Below, piece by piece: positions 1 to 10,949 of a DNA stretch of 64,000 nucleotides (its first letter is position 1; each line of letters starts with the position of its first letter). Source of the DNA: Gnetum montanum (lineage: Eukaryota > Streptophyta > Gnetopsida > Gnetales > Gnetaceae); NCBI GenBank assembly GCA_015680685.1, contig MNCI01006920.1:83064-147063 (forward strand). The letters run 5' to 3'. Under the pieces are notes generated by a model, which was not told the origin of the DNA, made no database searches, and saw nothing but the letters and a program-made list of their open reading frames with translations. The position numbers and the translations under genes were made by a program.

Positions 1-38
1 TGGAACTTTCTTCTTCTTGATCTTCCCAAACATATTTT
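1..38 (-). mobile_element. Copy A gag-protease remnant, beyond the insertion
   Basis: The first ~33 bases read, on the minus strand, as the continuation of the gypsy copy A protease tail. The segment corresponding to copy C 53040-53075 (GKI-KKK then a Pro-Cys stretch) matches with only a few changes. Copy A is therefore interrupted at 39-2817 and continues off the left end of the window. Bases 34-38 (ATTTT) are the left copy of the target-site duplication repeated at 2818-2822. The match is short, but the agreement in position, orientation and duplication makes it convincing. Confidence 0.75.
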
Positions 39-381
39 TGTTGATGCATTTGGCCATTCTATGGAACAGTAAGATTCAGGGCTTTGAGTTTGGTAAGTTA
101 CAAGAATTATCAAAGTTATATTCAAGGGCTGAGGGCATGTTAAAGCTTTGTGGAGTAAATTAAAATTTTAATGAGATGATAGGATTGATGTGGAATAACT
201 TTGAAGCAAAAATTGGCAACATCATCAAGCATCCGTTACTTTTCAAAGGAGATAAAATATGTTGAAAGATGCAAATATTTCAGCATACGGTTTGGAGGTT
301 CACTCACGCGGTACAGCAAACTGAAAAATAGAATTCCTAGGCGTGGCATACCAACAACACGAATTATTTTGCAAATGAATT

Positions 382-466
382 GCGGCCCTAATTTGCTGAA
401 AATCGTGGCCCTAATTTGCAGAAAATCGTGGCCCTAATTTGCTGAAAATCGCGGCCCTAATTTGCT
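382..466. repeat. 23-bp tandem repeat, 3.7 copies
   Basis: Four consecutive units with period 23 share the core GGCCCTAATTTGC followed by a GAAAATCG-like tail. Units start at 382, 405, 428 and 451, and the last is incomplete. Units differ by one or two bases. The repeat lies inside the 39-2817 insertion. Confidence 0.9.
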
Positions 467-1944
467 TTGAAATTTGCAGAAAACTGCGACCTTGTTCACA
501 GATTCTGTTTAAGCGTTCTTGGGAATTCGTGGGTCTGTTTCGGCAAGGTTAATTCAGCAAATGACTCCAATAGAACACGCAGGCAGCGGGTGCAGGGGGC
601 AGCACCATTGTTCCGAATGACATAGCTGCATTGAGTTCATCGTGTTTGGCCTGTGCAGACGGCTCAAATCAAAACAGATGCGATGGTATCTGAGGCGCCT
701 TCAACACCCCATACGAACCCTAGCTCGGGCAAATCTACGCATGAGTTTGTGGGAGGACAGACGGCAACGGCGGAGAAGGAGGCAGCAGCACCAGCACCAG
801 CGCCTATATCGATGCCAAAACCCTGCATTCAATTGAGCGAGCAGTGCAAAGAAGCAAAAACCCAAACCCAAATCGAAATCTATGTTTTTGGGGGTTCTAT
901 CCCACGCATCCACAAATACACTGTAGAAAAAAAAATAATAAAACAGAGGACGAAAGGCAGAGAGCGAAGGGCAAACAACGAGCAGGCGCGTTTCTGGTTC
1001 ATCCCTGCAACTTAAAAAAAATTTTGTGTAGTTATTTTACCGCTAAAACAGGGCTTCTTCCTTCCGAAAGATTCATTTCGAATTTTAGGTGGTATGACCT
1101 GCAACTTACCTTCAAACAGCTACCATGACCAATGACGATGCATTCGGCATCGCATACCCGTCCGATGGATAAGGCAACAAGCACATGGGAGCACATCAGG
1201 ATAACTATCCAGAGATAATTCTAACCGATGCTGGTGAACCGGTTGATAAAATTTAAAAATTTTAAATAATCTATAATACTATATACACTAAATATGAACC
1301 TCCAGTTATAAATTTACCTTTTCTAATTTATCAAGACTTCAAAAACAGTGTTGGTTAAAATATTATATAAGCACCTACAAATATTTGTAATATTAATCTT
1401 CACTTGTTTATGATATTTTAAACATGTTCCACATATTTAAAAATATATATAACTTCCAAAAACATAAATCTCTCCTAATTACATTTATAACTTCCTAAAT
1501 AAATCCTCCCTAAATTAAATGAGTAAGTTGTAACCTCCTTGGAGAGATATTTTCAAGATTATTTTTGGATATTTGGAAATTGCAACTTTCATATACATCA
1601 CTTAAAAAAATTTACATCTCATCTTGAAGAGGCAAAATTAAAAGATATATATGGGATAAGTTGCAACTATAGCTTGTATTTCTATGCAACTTAATGATTG
1701 TATTTTAATTTTCTATGATAACCACCACCAAGGACACTTGTCAATATTAACCTTTTTATCTCTTTTGTGGTTGAAACCACCTAAAATTGTTGTAACTTAC
1801 CTAACTTGTTGGGCAAGTAACCTCCTAACTTGTTGGGCAAGAAATTTTCTAATTGGTTAGTCAAGTTACTTGAGAGAAAAGTTAGGAGAGATATTTTTGA
1901 GATATTTGTGGGATATTTTGAAATTGTAACTTCCCTACCTACCT

Positions 1945-2071
1945 TGGAGCCCTATAAAAAGGCATCAGGAGTCAAGGAGGAGGGGATCATCATCATACAA
2001 GAAGGAAGTCTCACATCATACTTGGAAGATTTGTAAAAGAGATTTCTTGAAAGATGGCTTGCTAGAATAAA
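1945..2071 (+). promoter_or_regulatory. LTR-like promoter and polyadenylation signal
   Basis: CTATAAAAAGG at about 1952 is a good TATA box. About 115 bases downstream lies AATAAA at 2066-2071. This spacing is what an LTR R region shows. The assignment is inference, since the rest of the presumed LTR is in the assembly gap. Confidence 0.45.
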
Positions 2072-2107
2072 GATTTCAGCCTCTTTGTCATGGTCCTGTG
2101 AGTTATG

Positions 2108-2702
2108 NNNNNNNNNNNNNNNNNNNNNNNNNNNNNNNNNNNNNNNNNNNNNNNNNNNNNNNNNNNNNNNNNNNNNNNNNNNNNNNNNNNNNNNNNNNNN
2201 NNNNNNNNNNNNNNNNNNNNNNNNNNNNNNNNNNNNNNNNNNNNNNNNNNNNNNNNNNNNNNNNNNNNNNNNNNNNNNNNNNNNNNNNNNNNNNNNNNNN
2301 NNNNNNNNNNNNNNNNNNNNNNNNNNNNNNNNNNNNNNNNNNNNNNNNNNNNNNNNNNNNNNNNNNNNNNNNNNNNNNNNNNNNNNNNNNNNNNNNNNNN
2401 NNNNNNNNNNNNNNNNNNNNNNNNNNNNNNNNNNNNNNNNNNNNNNNNNNNNNNNNNNNNNNNNNNNNNNNNNNNNNNNNNNNNNNNNNNNNNNNNNNNN
2501 NNNNNNNNNNNNNNNNNNNNNNNNNNNNNNNNNNNNNNNNNNNNNNNNNNNNNNNNNNNNNNNNNNNNNNNNNNNNNNNNNNNNNNNNNNNNNNNNNNNN
2601 NNNNNNNNNNNNNNNNNNNNNNNNNNNNNNNNNNNNNNNNNNNNNNNNNNNNNNNNNNNNNNNNNNNNNNNNNNNNNNNNNNNNNNNNNNNNNNNNNNNN
2701 NN
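2108..2702. other. Assembly gap (595 N)
   Basis: An unbroken run of undetermined bases. Any open frames crossing it are artefacts. It sits inside the 39-2817 insertion and hides the part that would classify it. Confidence 0.99.
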
Positions 2703-2822
2703 TTAACTACTGAGTTATTTGGAGGTATCTGGGCCTTGGTGTAGCCAGAGACCAGCAGGCACCTAAATCTTGTTCGAGGACACTCGTTGGCGGTCGCGTC
2801 CCAAACGGTCGCCAACAATTTT

Positions 2823-5774
2823 CCTTTGATAATTCTAGGGAAAGATCACGAATTTCTAGGTGTGCATCAATTGTGATTAGCCATGCTCTGTGCATTATGA
2901 TTGGGAAGTCCCCCTTACCGTTGTTAACTTGAATCACTAGGAAGTCAGCTAGATACGACCACCCACAAATAGTGGTAATAATGTCCTCCACTAATCCTAA
3001 TGAGATAGTGATGGATTGGTCTACCAAATTTAGATGAATGTTACTCTTTTTTAATGGAGGCAGGTTCCATGCCTTATACATTTCTTGAAAGATTAGGTTA
3101 ACACCAAAACCTAAATCCAAAAGAGCTTTGCATGGTTCATTCCAGCAATTTGGAGATATATAAGAGGACTTGCAAGATCAGAAAATTTCCAAGGAAGATG
3201 GCCAACCTTAATCCAATTGGTGACGACATGAGTCAACATGACCATATGTGTTGGGTGCGGTGTTTGGTTTGAAAGGAGTTCCGAAGTTTCGATTGGTGAT
3301 GAGGTGTTTGAAGAATCAACCACATGTGGTTACAAGGACTTAGTTGGATTGTTGGTTCTAAAGAAAGGTCTCTTCTTTATGCTGTTGTCGGAACCAATAA
3401 TAGATTGAGAGTTAACAACCCTTGTAGCATTACATTACTGTAGCTCAGCAGGGAGCTCACCCTACATAGCTGGAGCAAGTGGTAATGGGGCTATGGGTGG
3501 AAGAGATGTAGCCAGATGAGAAGGATAGTATGTTTGTGGAATATCACCCCTAGGAGAAGGAGTTCTATAGTACTCATGGGCTTGGTAGTGAGGCTAAGGA
3601 GTGACGTGACCAGTAGAGTCACAAGGAGAGATCAGCTGCTACACGTAATATCCATACGGGTCAAGTTGATGGTAAGGATACTGTTGCTATGGTGGTGGCA
3701 TTCCCCATGATTGTGGGTGCTACCATTGTTGATACTGCTCAATTTTTTTCGGTGGAGTTGCACTTGGATAATACGTCAAGGGTTGGTGGAACTATCTTGG
3801 GTTACCTTGAGGATAAGGTAACCTTTGGGGTGTTTACCTTCTATTTAATCGTGGGTTGAGTGCATACACCCTAGACTCCTAAAAATGTGAGATTACATAG
3901 CAACATCTCTTACAATGGTCATATTGGCATATCTCACATCCACCATCATTATCTGTATCTGAATCCACAACCTCTTCAATGATGGCAATTTTATCCTTAC
4001 CCTTGTTACGTGCATATTTTACTTCTCTCTTTTTTCTCATTTCGCTATCACTACCTTGCTGTCTAGACTCCTCTACTATTATAAGAATGGTTTGAAATCT
4101 ATTATATAGGGATTCCCACATTTGTTCTACCTTTGTCGATACTTCTGATGCTAATTTTTGAATAAACAAAGCTTTCCTATTCACCATCTCTTCGAGTGGT
4201 GAATTTTCTTTATCCTCACAAAATCTTACTCCCTTCTTTCAAAGGGAACGATCTTTGTTATATTCCTCCGCACTCTCTCTTTTCCTTAACTCACCTTCCT
4301 CTTTAGCAACTTGCTCCAACAATCTTTGAACTTGATTAGCCCTAAGCTCAGATAGTCTTACTTGGGCGTAAGTCCCAAGGGTTCTTCGTGTTTCATACCT
4401 AAGCCCATCTATGAGATGGCACAGTTGTTCCCTCTGCAAGTAACCATGGCCTAGGAAACGATGTAACAATTCATAATATCGACCCATGATAGCATCCAAG
4501 GATTCATGTCCTTTTTGTTTCCATCCTTGGATTTTCTTTCGTAGGTTGGACACTCATGAATACGTCTGATACTTATTGTTAAATAATTCTAACATGGTAT
4601 TCCATCAGTAGATGGATTCCAGTTCTAAGGACTAGTACCAGCTTTCTGCTTCTTTGATCAGTGTCTGTGGAAACAACTTTAGTTTCTGCCACTCATTTTC
4701 TATGTTTTATAAGGCACATGCATCATGAAATGCTTGTAGATGATTTTGAGGATCAACATTGTATCCCCCTTCAAATCGTGGGATATTGTTCATGTCTAAT
4801 CTCTTGATCCTACTATCCTTTTGGTGCCTTGTTGGAATCCTAACAACCTCAGTTATATCTAGCATACTTCATGTGGCGAGTAGGGGTTCATCGTGATCGT
4901 ACTATCTATGGCTTCTATGATGCCTATGCTATTCCCTACTCTTCCTTCTTTTGTGCTATGATTCTCTTGAATGCCCTCGTTCCCTTTCTTGACTATTTCA
5001 TATGTGATCTCTGTTTTTCCTACCTTTATCCTCATGGTCTTTTCCCTTACGACTGTGTTTAGATTCTGAAGGAGAGGGTGAAGGAGGTGATGAAGGTGAA
5101 GAGGAAGGAGAACTGTCACCATGTCGGTGCCTGCTACGTTCTCTTTGATGGTTTAAATCTCGGTCACGGTTACAATTAGCATGTCCATCTTTATCATGCG
5201 TTTGTGTTCCCTTTTCAGATCCTTTGTGTCTGTTGGTATCAAAACTTGGGTTATGGATGATTAAGTGATGGTTCTGATACACAACCCCATTACCAAAGTC
5301 AACGGGAGGATTATCGTATAATGGAAAACCTCCTGAGGCAAGTTCATCACCTTCATTTTTACTTAGGACATATGAAAAATCATGAGACCACTTCCCCTTC
5401 ATCAATTTATAATGTCTCTCCGGTTGCAGGTTCCTTTGACATTGTGCCTTCGTAGGTTGATAATCCCTTGAGTCTTGTTCAAGCATAACGTATTTTGTTT
5501 GTAAGTGCTACATGCCAATTCGTGTAAGAGCATGAAGAAGCATGCTTGGGACTGAGCGATTGGGAGGTAACACTATGTTACCCTCTAAATCAAGCCAACG
5601 CAGTTGTTCATCTTGGTGGAGAATAAAGGTAAAATCTGGTACATACTCATCGGGATGAGTGTATACCAAGCGAAACTGTTGGGGCACTGGTGGGTCATCA
5701 TGTGTACTACACCTCCGATTATTCCCTGTGTTGGACCTAGGCGATGAAGCACTTTTGTAAGTAGAAGGAGACAT
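2823..5774 (-). pseudogene. Copy A gag-protease polyprotein, broken
   Basis: Reading right to left: start ATG at 5774; N-terminal module (5508-5774) with a YTHPDEYVPDFTFILHQDEQ core; a stop, then a tract rich in Arg, Ser, His and Pro (about 5040-5230) resembling an RS region; gag core (about 4239-4750) with WKQKGHESLDAIMGRYYELL-like sequence; a coiled-coil-like Lys/Glu stretch; a zinc knuckle, CEICQYDHCKRCC (about 3900-3945); a Pro/Asn-rich linker; and an aspartic protease (about 2823-3170) with the active-site triplet DLG at 3109-3117. Gag would build the virus-like particle and the protease would cut the polyprotein. Several stops and frameshifts separate the pieces, and the end is cut by the insertion at 2817, so no product is expected. 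Confidence 0.85.
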
Positions 5775-5895
5775 GATTGTCTATTCAATGTGCAATATTC
5801 CTCTTTTCAATAGTTTTAAAATAACCAACCCTAAGGGTTCATTCCAACAATGGGAAATATTTCCTAAGTTCTAATTAGCACACAAACAACAAAGT

Positions 5896-5913
5896 CCCCA
5901 ACAACAGTGCCAA
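5896..5913 (-). other. Primer-binding site of copy A
   Basis: Directly inside the LTR, the minus strand reads TTGGCACTGTTGTTGGGGA. The equivalent sites are TTGGCATCGTTCCTGGGGA (copy C, 49940), TTGACACTGTTGTTGGGGA (copy D, 56326) and TTGGCGATGTTGTTGGGGA (copy E, 63678). These resemble the plant tRNA-Asp primer site TGGCGCCGTTGCCGGGGA known from Athila/Tat elements. The identification rests on position and similarity. Confidence 0.7.
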
Positions 5914-6732
5914 TGATGAGCGGCGAGGTATCCCTATGCTCAACCATATGAATACGAGTGTACACGCACAATCCGGTCACATTGCAAGGACTAAGTGCTT
6001 ATGCACCTTTACAAAACAAGGACAGGTTAGTCAATCATTGTCTTCCCAAGCTTGCTTGTATGGCACAATTGTATGGTTAAGTAAACTTGAGGTATATGAT
6101 TTTGTTTTTTTTATGTTTTATGTCCTGGTGCTACAAAGGGAAGGAGTGAAGTAATTAAGTAACTAATCTAACTTAATTAATCAACTAGGCTTTAACTAGT
6201 CTTAACACCAGCATCAATTCCCACTTGCTGTACACATCTTGAACTAGTGTAACACTACTGGGATTACCAAACATTAATCATTACTGGGTTAGCAAGTGTT
6301 ACACACATGCTCGAAGTGATCGTACTAAGTGTGCTTGCTTACGTGGATTAACGAGGTAAGGGAGAGAAAATTAATTAACTAATGAAAGCATTAAATAACT
6401 ATAAATAAAATTAATTAAGTTATTCTAAATGCTGCAAGCTTTATCACAAAGTTCGTCTTTATTTCCGGCCACAAGGCGTGCTCAGGTACACAATGCTCGA
6501 ATAAAGATCCATTCACTTTATGACTCCTACTATGGGCACTTAGAAATAATTCTATCTCTGGAGAGGAAAAAAGGCAAGAGTTCGGGTAAGGGACTAAGAC
6601 TAATTGCCAAAACCAAGTGTGCCCACCTCTTATTTATAGGCAACGAGATGGGTTCTAACATCAGCTGTCCAATATCGCTTAGAAGGCTCCGATATTGTGG
6701 ACCCAATATCACAGCCCTGATATTGCGATTCA
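5914..6732 (-). repeat. 5' LTR of copy A
   Basis: The inner end is defined by CTCATCA (plus-strand TGATGAG at 5914) next to the primer site. The outer end is about 6732, where the minus strand begins TGAATCGCAATATC. Inside are a TATA box (CTATAAATAAG, minus, about 6635-6645), a U3 with repeated GATATYGG-type motifs, an AATAAA signal (minus, about 6495), and the downstream block containing AATCCCAGTAGTG that all family LTRs share. The length, about 819 bp, matches the other copies. Confidence 0.85.
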
Positions 6733-8382
6733 TTACCTTCTTATTGTTATTCATTTTGAATGAAATTATTTAAACATATACTCCAACATTATTTTGTTAT
6801 TAAATTGGTAGTGTAGATACAATGATATGTCAATGTTGGGTAGGTGTAGCTAGATTTTATCAACATACTTGATACATTAAAGCAAGGTTGAAATATTGAA
6901 ATTGATTGAGACATAGATGAAATTTGATAGCTAAAACTATGAAATAACATGATGATATGCTTGTTGAAATCAAAAAAATAAATAAATTGAAATAGACAAA
7001 AGTGGAAAAAATGCTAATATTCATGCAATCTCCAAAAATAATACAAAATATTCAAAGGCAACTAGTAACAACATCAATATTCAATAGAGATACAACATCA
7101 AAAGTAGAGGCAAGACACACAAATTACCTCTTGAGAAGGTGCTACCAAAGCAATCTTTAATCAACTCCATATGATGGATGAGTTTCTCATTTTGCATCTT
7201 TGAGGAGGTGTTACCAAAGCATCCATTACTCCACAATGGAGGAGTTCCTCATATTCTCTCAAATGACTAAGTTGCAACTATAACACCAAGAACTTGCACA
7301 TATTTAGAGTGAAAATAACAAAACACAAGCTTGGAGTTGGAGGTGTTAAAGAGCATCTTCGACTTCTTGGAGAGATCACTCACTTTACTCTTTCTCACAA
7401 CAAAATGCACCACTTGACTATCTCTTGTCCTTCTATCTTTCTTCAAAATTCATAGTGACAAACATCCTTATAGCTCTTGGATGGTGGTTACAATAACCTT
7501 GGTTAGGATTTTTGACCCAAGTTAGGATTAGGTTAGGTTAGGGTTAGGTGGGGTAGGTAACCCATGTGATCTCACCTACCCACCAATATGAGCAAATGGG
7601 TGTGCATATGAGGTCCTAACCAAATAGATCTACAGGGTACATGACTTGTGGACTTCAACATAGGACAAGAACAGGAGTATTAAGATACTTTATCAACTTT
7701 ACATTATCTTCATCTTTGCATCTTTAATCTCTTGATACTAAAAAAGCTATGAAGCACATAAGCACCCTAGATGATTTTTGACATGGTGAGCCTTGAGATT
7801 TGGTGCAAGATTCAATTCTTTGAAATTCAATCCCAACTAAAATGTTTGCAAATGGTAACTTGACCACAACTCATAGCGGGGTCATGCTAAGTCTTTGGAA
7901 TTAGTTATTAGTCTTGTGAGGCAATCGAAACTCGTGGTATTTGAAATTTTTAGACAAAAGACAACTATGACCAAGCCACAATTTGCAACAATTAAAATTT
8001 GATTTTTTTATGCAATCACAACTCTCATGATGAAGTCTTGTTAGTTTTCATGACTTGACTATAATTAGCATCAATTGATTTTTAACTTGATTATGATTCA
8101 TGGTAGGATCATAGTGACCACTACAAGTAGATTGCAACTACTTTGATTCGACTCCAATCAACTTTGTGTCTTCATCAATTATTTGGACAAGAATTGTTTC
8201 ACCCTCAAAACGTGTTAAGAGGTTTATGATATTGTTAAATTCGTTATATTTTAATGTTTCATGATGTAATTTGGTGCTTAAGTTATATGAGAGAGAGATA
8301 AAATAGAGAGAATTGTATTGTAATTATCTATTTATTCATCATCAAAACATCAAGAACATCAAAGGTCATCAATTTCATCAAT
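6733..8382. other. Non-coding, probable decayed LTR-element sequence
   Basis: No reading frame with recognisable protein was found. The stretch is AT-rich and contains an imperfect local duplication (AGGTGYTACCAAAGCA at about 7137 and 7207) and a GGTTAGG-rich patch (about 7525-7550). The patch by itself is too short to be telomeric. The right end (about 8220-8382) reads like the end of a transposon LTR into which the solo LTR at 8388 inserted. I cannot assign a family. Confidence 0.4.
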
Positions 8383-8387
8383 TTCAT

Positions 8388-9305
8388 TGATGAGTCATGG
8401 TCTGTCAGGTCCTGTTATCGGACCCCTGTTATCGGAACCCTGATACCAGGTACAAGTTACTAGGTCTGATGAGCCCCGATATCAAGTACGCGATATCGAG
8501 GCTTGCCAAGATATCGGACACCTGATATCGGGGCTTGTCTCCTCGCCTATAAATAAAGAGGCGACGCCCTTGGTTTTGACATTAGTTCTTAGTCCCTTAC
8601 CCAAACTCTTGCAATTTTTCCTTCTTAGAGTTGAATTATTTCTTAGTGCATGCCCACAGTGTGATGATTGTAATTGTACAGCATCCTTTATTTGAGTGTG
8701 ACATACTTGGACATGCACATGATCGGAAATAAAGATCGAGATTACTTCATCATTGCAACATTCAGTTAGTTTAATTATTTAACTGTTATTGTTATTTATT
8801 GCTTTCATAGTTAATATCTCTTCACCCTAAACTCCTTAAACGCGAAATGAGTACGACTTAATCACAAGCATTTAAGTGTGACTACTTGGTATCCCAGTAG
8901 CATACCTAGGCCATGCACTTGGTAATCCCAGTGGTAGTCGTGCACGAGGTCCAATATGTGTACGGATGATTAAGGAACATATGCTCATCGCACTTAGGCT
9001 AGTTTAAATTCTCTCCCCCTATTTCCTCTTAGCATAACTTTCTCTTCCTTTTCCTCTTAGCTTAGTTAAAGTTATTTTCCATCACCTCCAAGAGCAACAT
9101 TAGTTTAGGAACATATCATACACCTCACTTTGGACTAAACCATACGTGACAAAGCAAATACTAGTCCAGGTGGGAAGACAACGAACTGCAATCAACAAGT
9201 AACTATCTAGATACCACAACTAGCCTATCTACGGAGTTCGACTGAATCATGCGTGAAATTCTCGTATTTGTATGGTTGAGTGTAGGGGTACCTCGCCACT
9301 CATCA
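8388..9305 (+). mobile_element. Solo LTR of the Athila-like family
   Basis: The 918-bp LTR starts TGATGAGTCATGG at 8388 and ends CACTCATCA at 9305, so the ends are inverted 7-mers. It is flanked by a perfect 5-bp duplication, TTCAT (8383-8387 and 9306-9310). A TATA box (CTATAAATAAAG, about 8550), AATAAAG (about 8730) and the shared block with AATCCCAGTGGTAG follow the family order. No primer site or gag follows, so recombination between the two LTRs has removed the body. A second TGATGAGCC lies inside at 8467, where the U3 seems partly duplicated. Confidence 0.92.
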
Positions 9306-9310
9306 TTCAT

Positions 9311-10150
9311 CCATATCATCAAGTTCATCAATCTTCATTAATGAATTTCATCAAGTTACAAAGGAGAAGAGTGGTCATGTATATATACATACATACATAT
9401 ATATGAACAAGGACCAATATACATTGTATTGAGGCCAACTTTGTTTGTTTGTTTTTTTGGCCGAGAAGCTTATTGGATGGGCTTTGTTACAGAAAATAAA
9501 TAATTATTGTTATAATGTTGGCCTATGAGAGAATCTTTCATAGGAATTATTACGAATATGTATGAGATGTACCTTGTCATAGAAAGTAAATAATTATCGT
9601 CAGAATGTTGGACCAAGAGACAAACTTTTTCTCACTTGAATTAGTATGAGAGCACATACATTGATTTTCATTATTTTCAACATGAAAATCAATTCTTAGT
9701 GAATCACTTTTGAGATTTCTTTGAAAAAAAAAAATCTCTCAGCCAAGTTATCCATATATATATATATATATATATATTACAAATTCATTATTAAACCATT
9801 GATCAAAACATTTGAATATGTGAAGTTATTTTAATTTATATTTGTCCATGAAATGGTTTTAATTTTATTTACAAAAGAGGATAATTTTTAGCTTATCCTA
9901 ATTTTCATTATTCTTTTTTAATTTTTTAATGAAAAAAGTCCTTACAAATTTGTGGCAAAGTGGCTCCTTAAATTTTTTAAAATTGCACAATGAAACAAGG
10001 GACATCTATGTAAGAGAAAAAAGGAGCAAATCACACATGCTTCTATTGTCTTGCGATGCTATGAGTTATCAGTTCCAGTAGAACCTAAACCATGTTAACT
10101 CGTCAGGCTAGATTGAGCTTGATTGAGGCGCTTCCGATACTAGTACAGTG
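9311..10150. other. AT-rich non-coding stretch with microsatellites
   Basis: No coding signal was seen. It holds an ATAC/ATAT-rich patch at about 9379-9403, a pure (TA)n run at 9754-9777 and a near-duplicate pair around 9480-9550 and 9570-9640 (both containing AAATAATTATYGT followed by AGAATGTTGG). Nothing else is assignable. Confidence 0.6.
9754..9777. repeat. (TA)n microsatellite
   Basis: Twelve uninterrupted TA dinucleotides. Confidence 0.95.
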
Positions 10151-10234
10151 GAATCGAAACTACAACATGGAATCAAACGTAAGACATAAAGAGATCTTAA
10201 ATCTGAAAAATAGCCTCCAATAGAAGCTTCCAAG

Positions 10235-10400
10235 GCAATTTTCCACTCTCGAAGAAGTCGATACATGGGAAGAATGGATGATTGACTGTAGAATATTTAA
10301 CCCTAATGTTACCATCTTCTACATGATTCCACTCGAAATAAATGAAAGAGATGTTTGGAGTTCGATGTATCTTATTTTAATTTTGCCACACAAGAGATGC
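10235..10400 (+). pseudogene. Unidentified coding-like fragment
   Basis: One frame stays open over about 45 codons and has protein-like composition (LEEVDTWEEWMIDCRIFN, then a segment ending ERDVWSSMYL). Stops flank it on both sides. I do not recognise the protein. It could be a transposon gag relic, and a chance open frame is not excluded. Confidence 0.25.
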
Positions 10401-10471
10401 AAATGGTGCAAGCAAAACAATTAGAAATGGGTCAAGCATAGAGGCAGGAAAACCAGCCAAAAGACAAAATT

Positions 10472-10574
10472 AGAACATACACTAAGTTGAGAGTGAGAGC
10501 ATAAATTTGGCCGATAGTGAGAGCATATACTAATTCATGGAATTTTTTTTTTCAGAAAATCCATCCTTAGGAAA
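10472..10574. mobile_element. Fold-back element fragment (loop region)
   Basis: Holds GAGAGTGAGAGCATAAATTTGG, then AGTGAGAGCATATACTAATTC, then a T-run and a CCATCCTTAGGAAA motif. These are the centre and inner right arm of the 526-bp fold-back at 18580-19105. It ends at a single N (10575), right where a different repeat module begins. The outer arms are absent. Confidence 0.7.
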
Positions 10575-10576
10575 NG

Positions 10577-10646
10577 TTGAAAATGTATAGTTACAAATGA
10601 TCTGACATTCAAAATGGTAAAAATTAGTTGACAGAAAAGAATGAGA
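10577..10646. repeat. Dispersed module, inverted copy at 18379-18450
   Basis: About 70 bp that match the reverse complement of 18379-18450 almost base for base (shared pieces include ACATTCAAAATGGTAAAAA and GTTGACAGAAAAGAATGA). At both loci the module lies close to the fold-back family. It may belong to the same element or to an adjoining one. Confidence 0.75.
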
Positions 10647-10949
10647 TCATTCTTTATTAGATTAATAGTGAGCATAACCCTTGCATCCTCACAAATGAAC
10701 ACTACTTGGTCCAATTCTCCTTCCAAATCATCCGAAAAGCATTGAGGATGAAGAATAGATTGCCCATCTTTGGCTCACATTCCAATGAATTATAATATTA
10801 ATTGTAATCTGCTGATTGTTTTGTTTTAAATTGACCCTATTTTCTTGGGGCATTACTTTAATGATGTTTTCAACCTTTTTTTTGAAAATGTGTTGAGGCT
10901 TTGTAACCATCCAACAAATCCTTTGTAATTTCCTAGATGTAATTAAAAT

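Larger units (their letters stand above)
39..2817 (+). mobile_element. LTR-type insertion with 5-bp target duplication
   Basis: The segment begins TGTTG at 39 and ends CAACA at 2817. It is flanked by the identical 5-mer ATTTT (34-38 and 2818-2822) and interrupts copy A, which resumes on both sides. The TG...CA ends and the 5-bp duplication are typical of integrase-mediated LTR-element insertion. A promoter-like CTATAAAAAGG (about 1952) and an AATAAA signal (2066-2071) near the right end resemble an LTR U3-R-U5 on the plus strand. Much of the right part is hidden by the gap, so I cannot tell whether this is one very long solo LTR, a small non-autonomous element or a complete element with internal deletions. 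No gag or pol was recognised. A GC-richer, Pro/Ala-coding-like tract lies at 540-1010, and 1230-1800 is AT-rich. Confidence 0.7.
2818..6732 (-). mobile_element. Gypsy (Athila-like) copy A, 5' LTR plus gag-protease
   Basis: Minus-strand element: LTR at 5914-6732, primer-binding site just inside it (5896-5913), gag-protease at 2823-5774, then the 39-2817 insertion and a stub at 1-38. The 3' LTR lies outside the window. The primer site reads TTGGCACTGTTGTTGGGGA on the minus strand, a changed form of the tRNA-Asp site used by plant Athila/Tat elements. The protease (DLG at 3109-3117, followed by a LVDQSI...GLVED block) also resembles Athila proteases. This is the best preserved gag of the family here: it keeps Trp, Gln and Arg codons that are stops in copies C and D. 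Whether it had pol cannot be seen. Confidence 0.85.

Noticed and set aside
1952-2818. Long open frames across 1952-2818 and 2085-2744
   Set aside because: They consist almost entirely of undetermined bases in the assembly gap.
7515-7560. GGTTAGG-rich patch as an interstitial telomere
   Set aside because: Only a few irregular copies, no run of the plant TTTAGGG unit; ordinary low-complexity sequence is enough to explain it.
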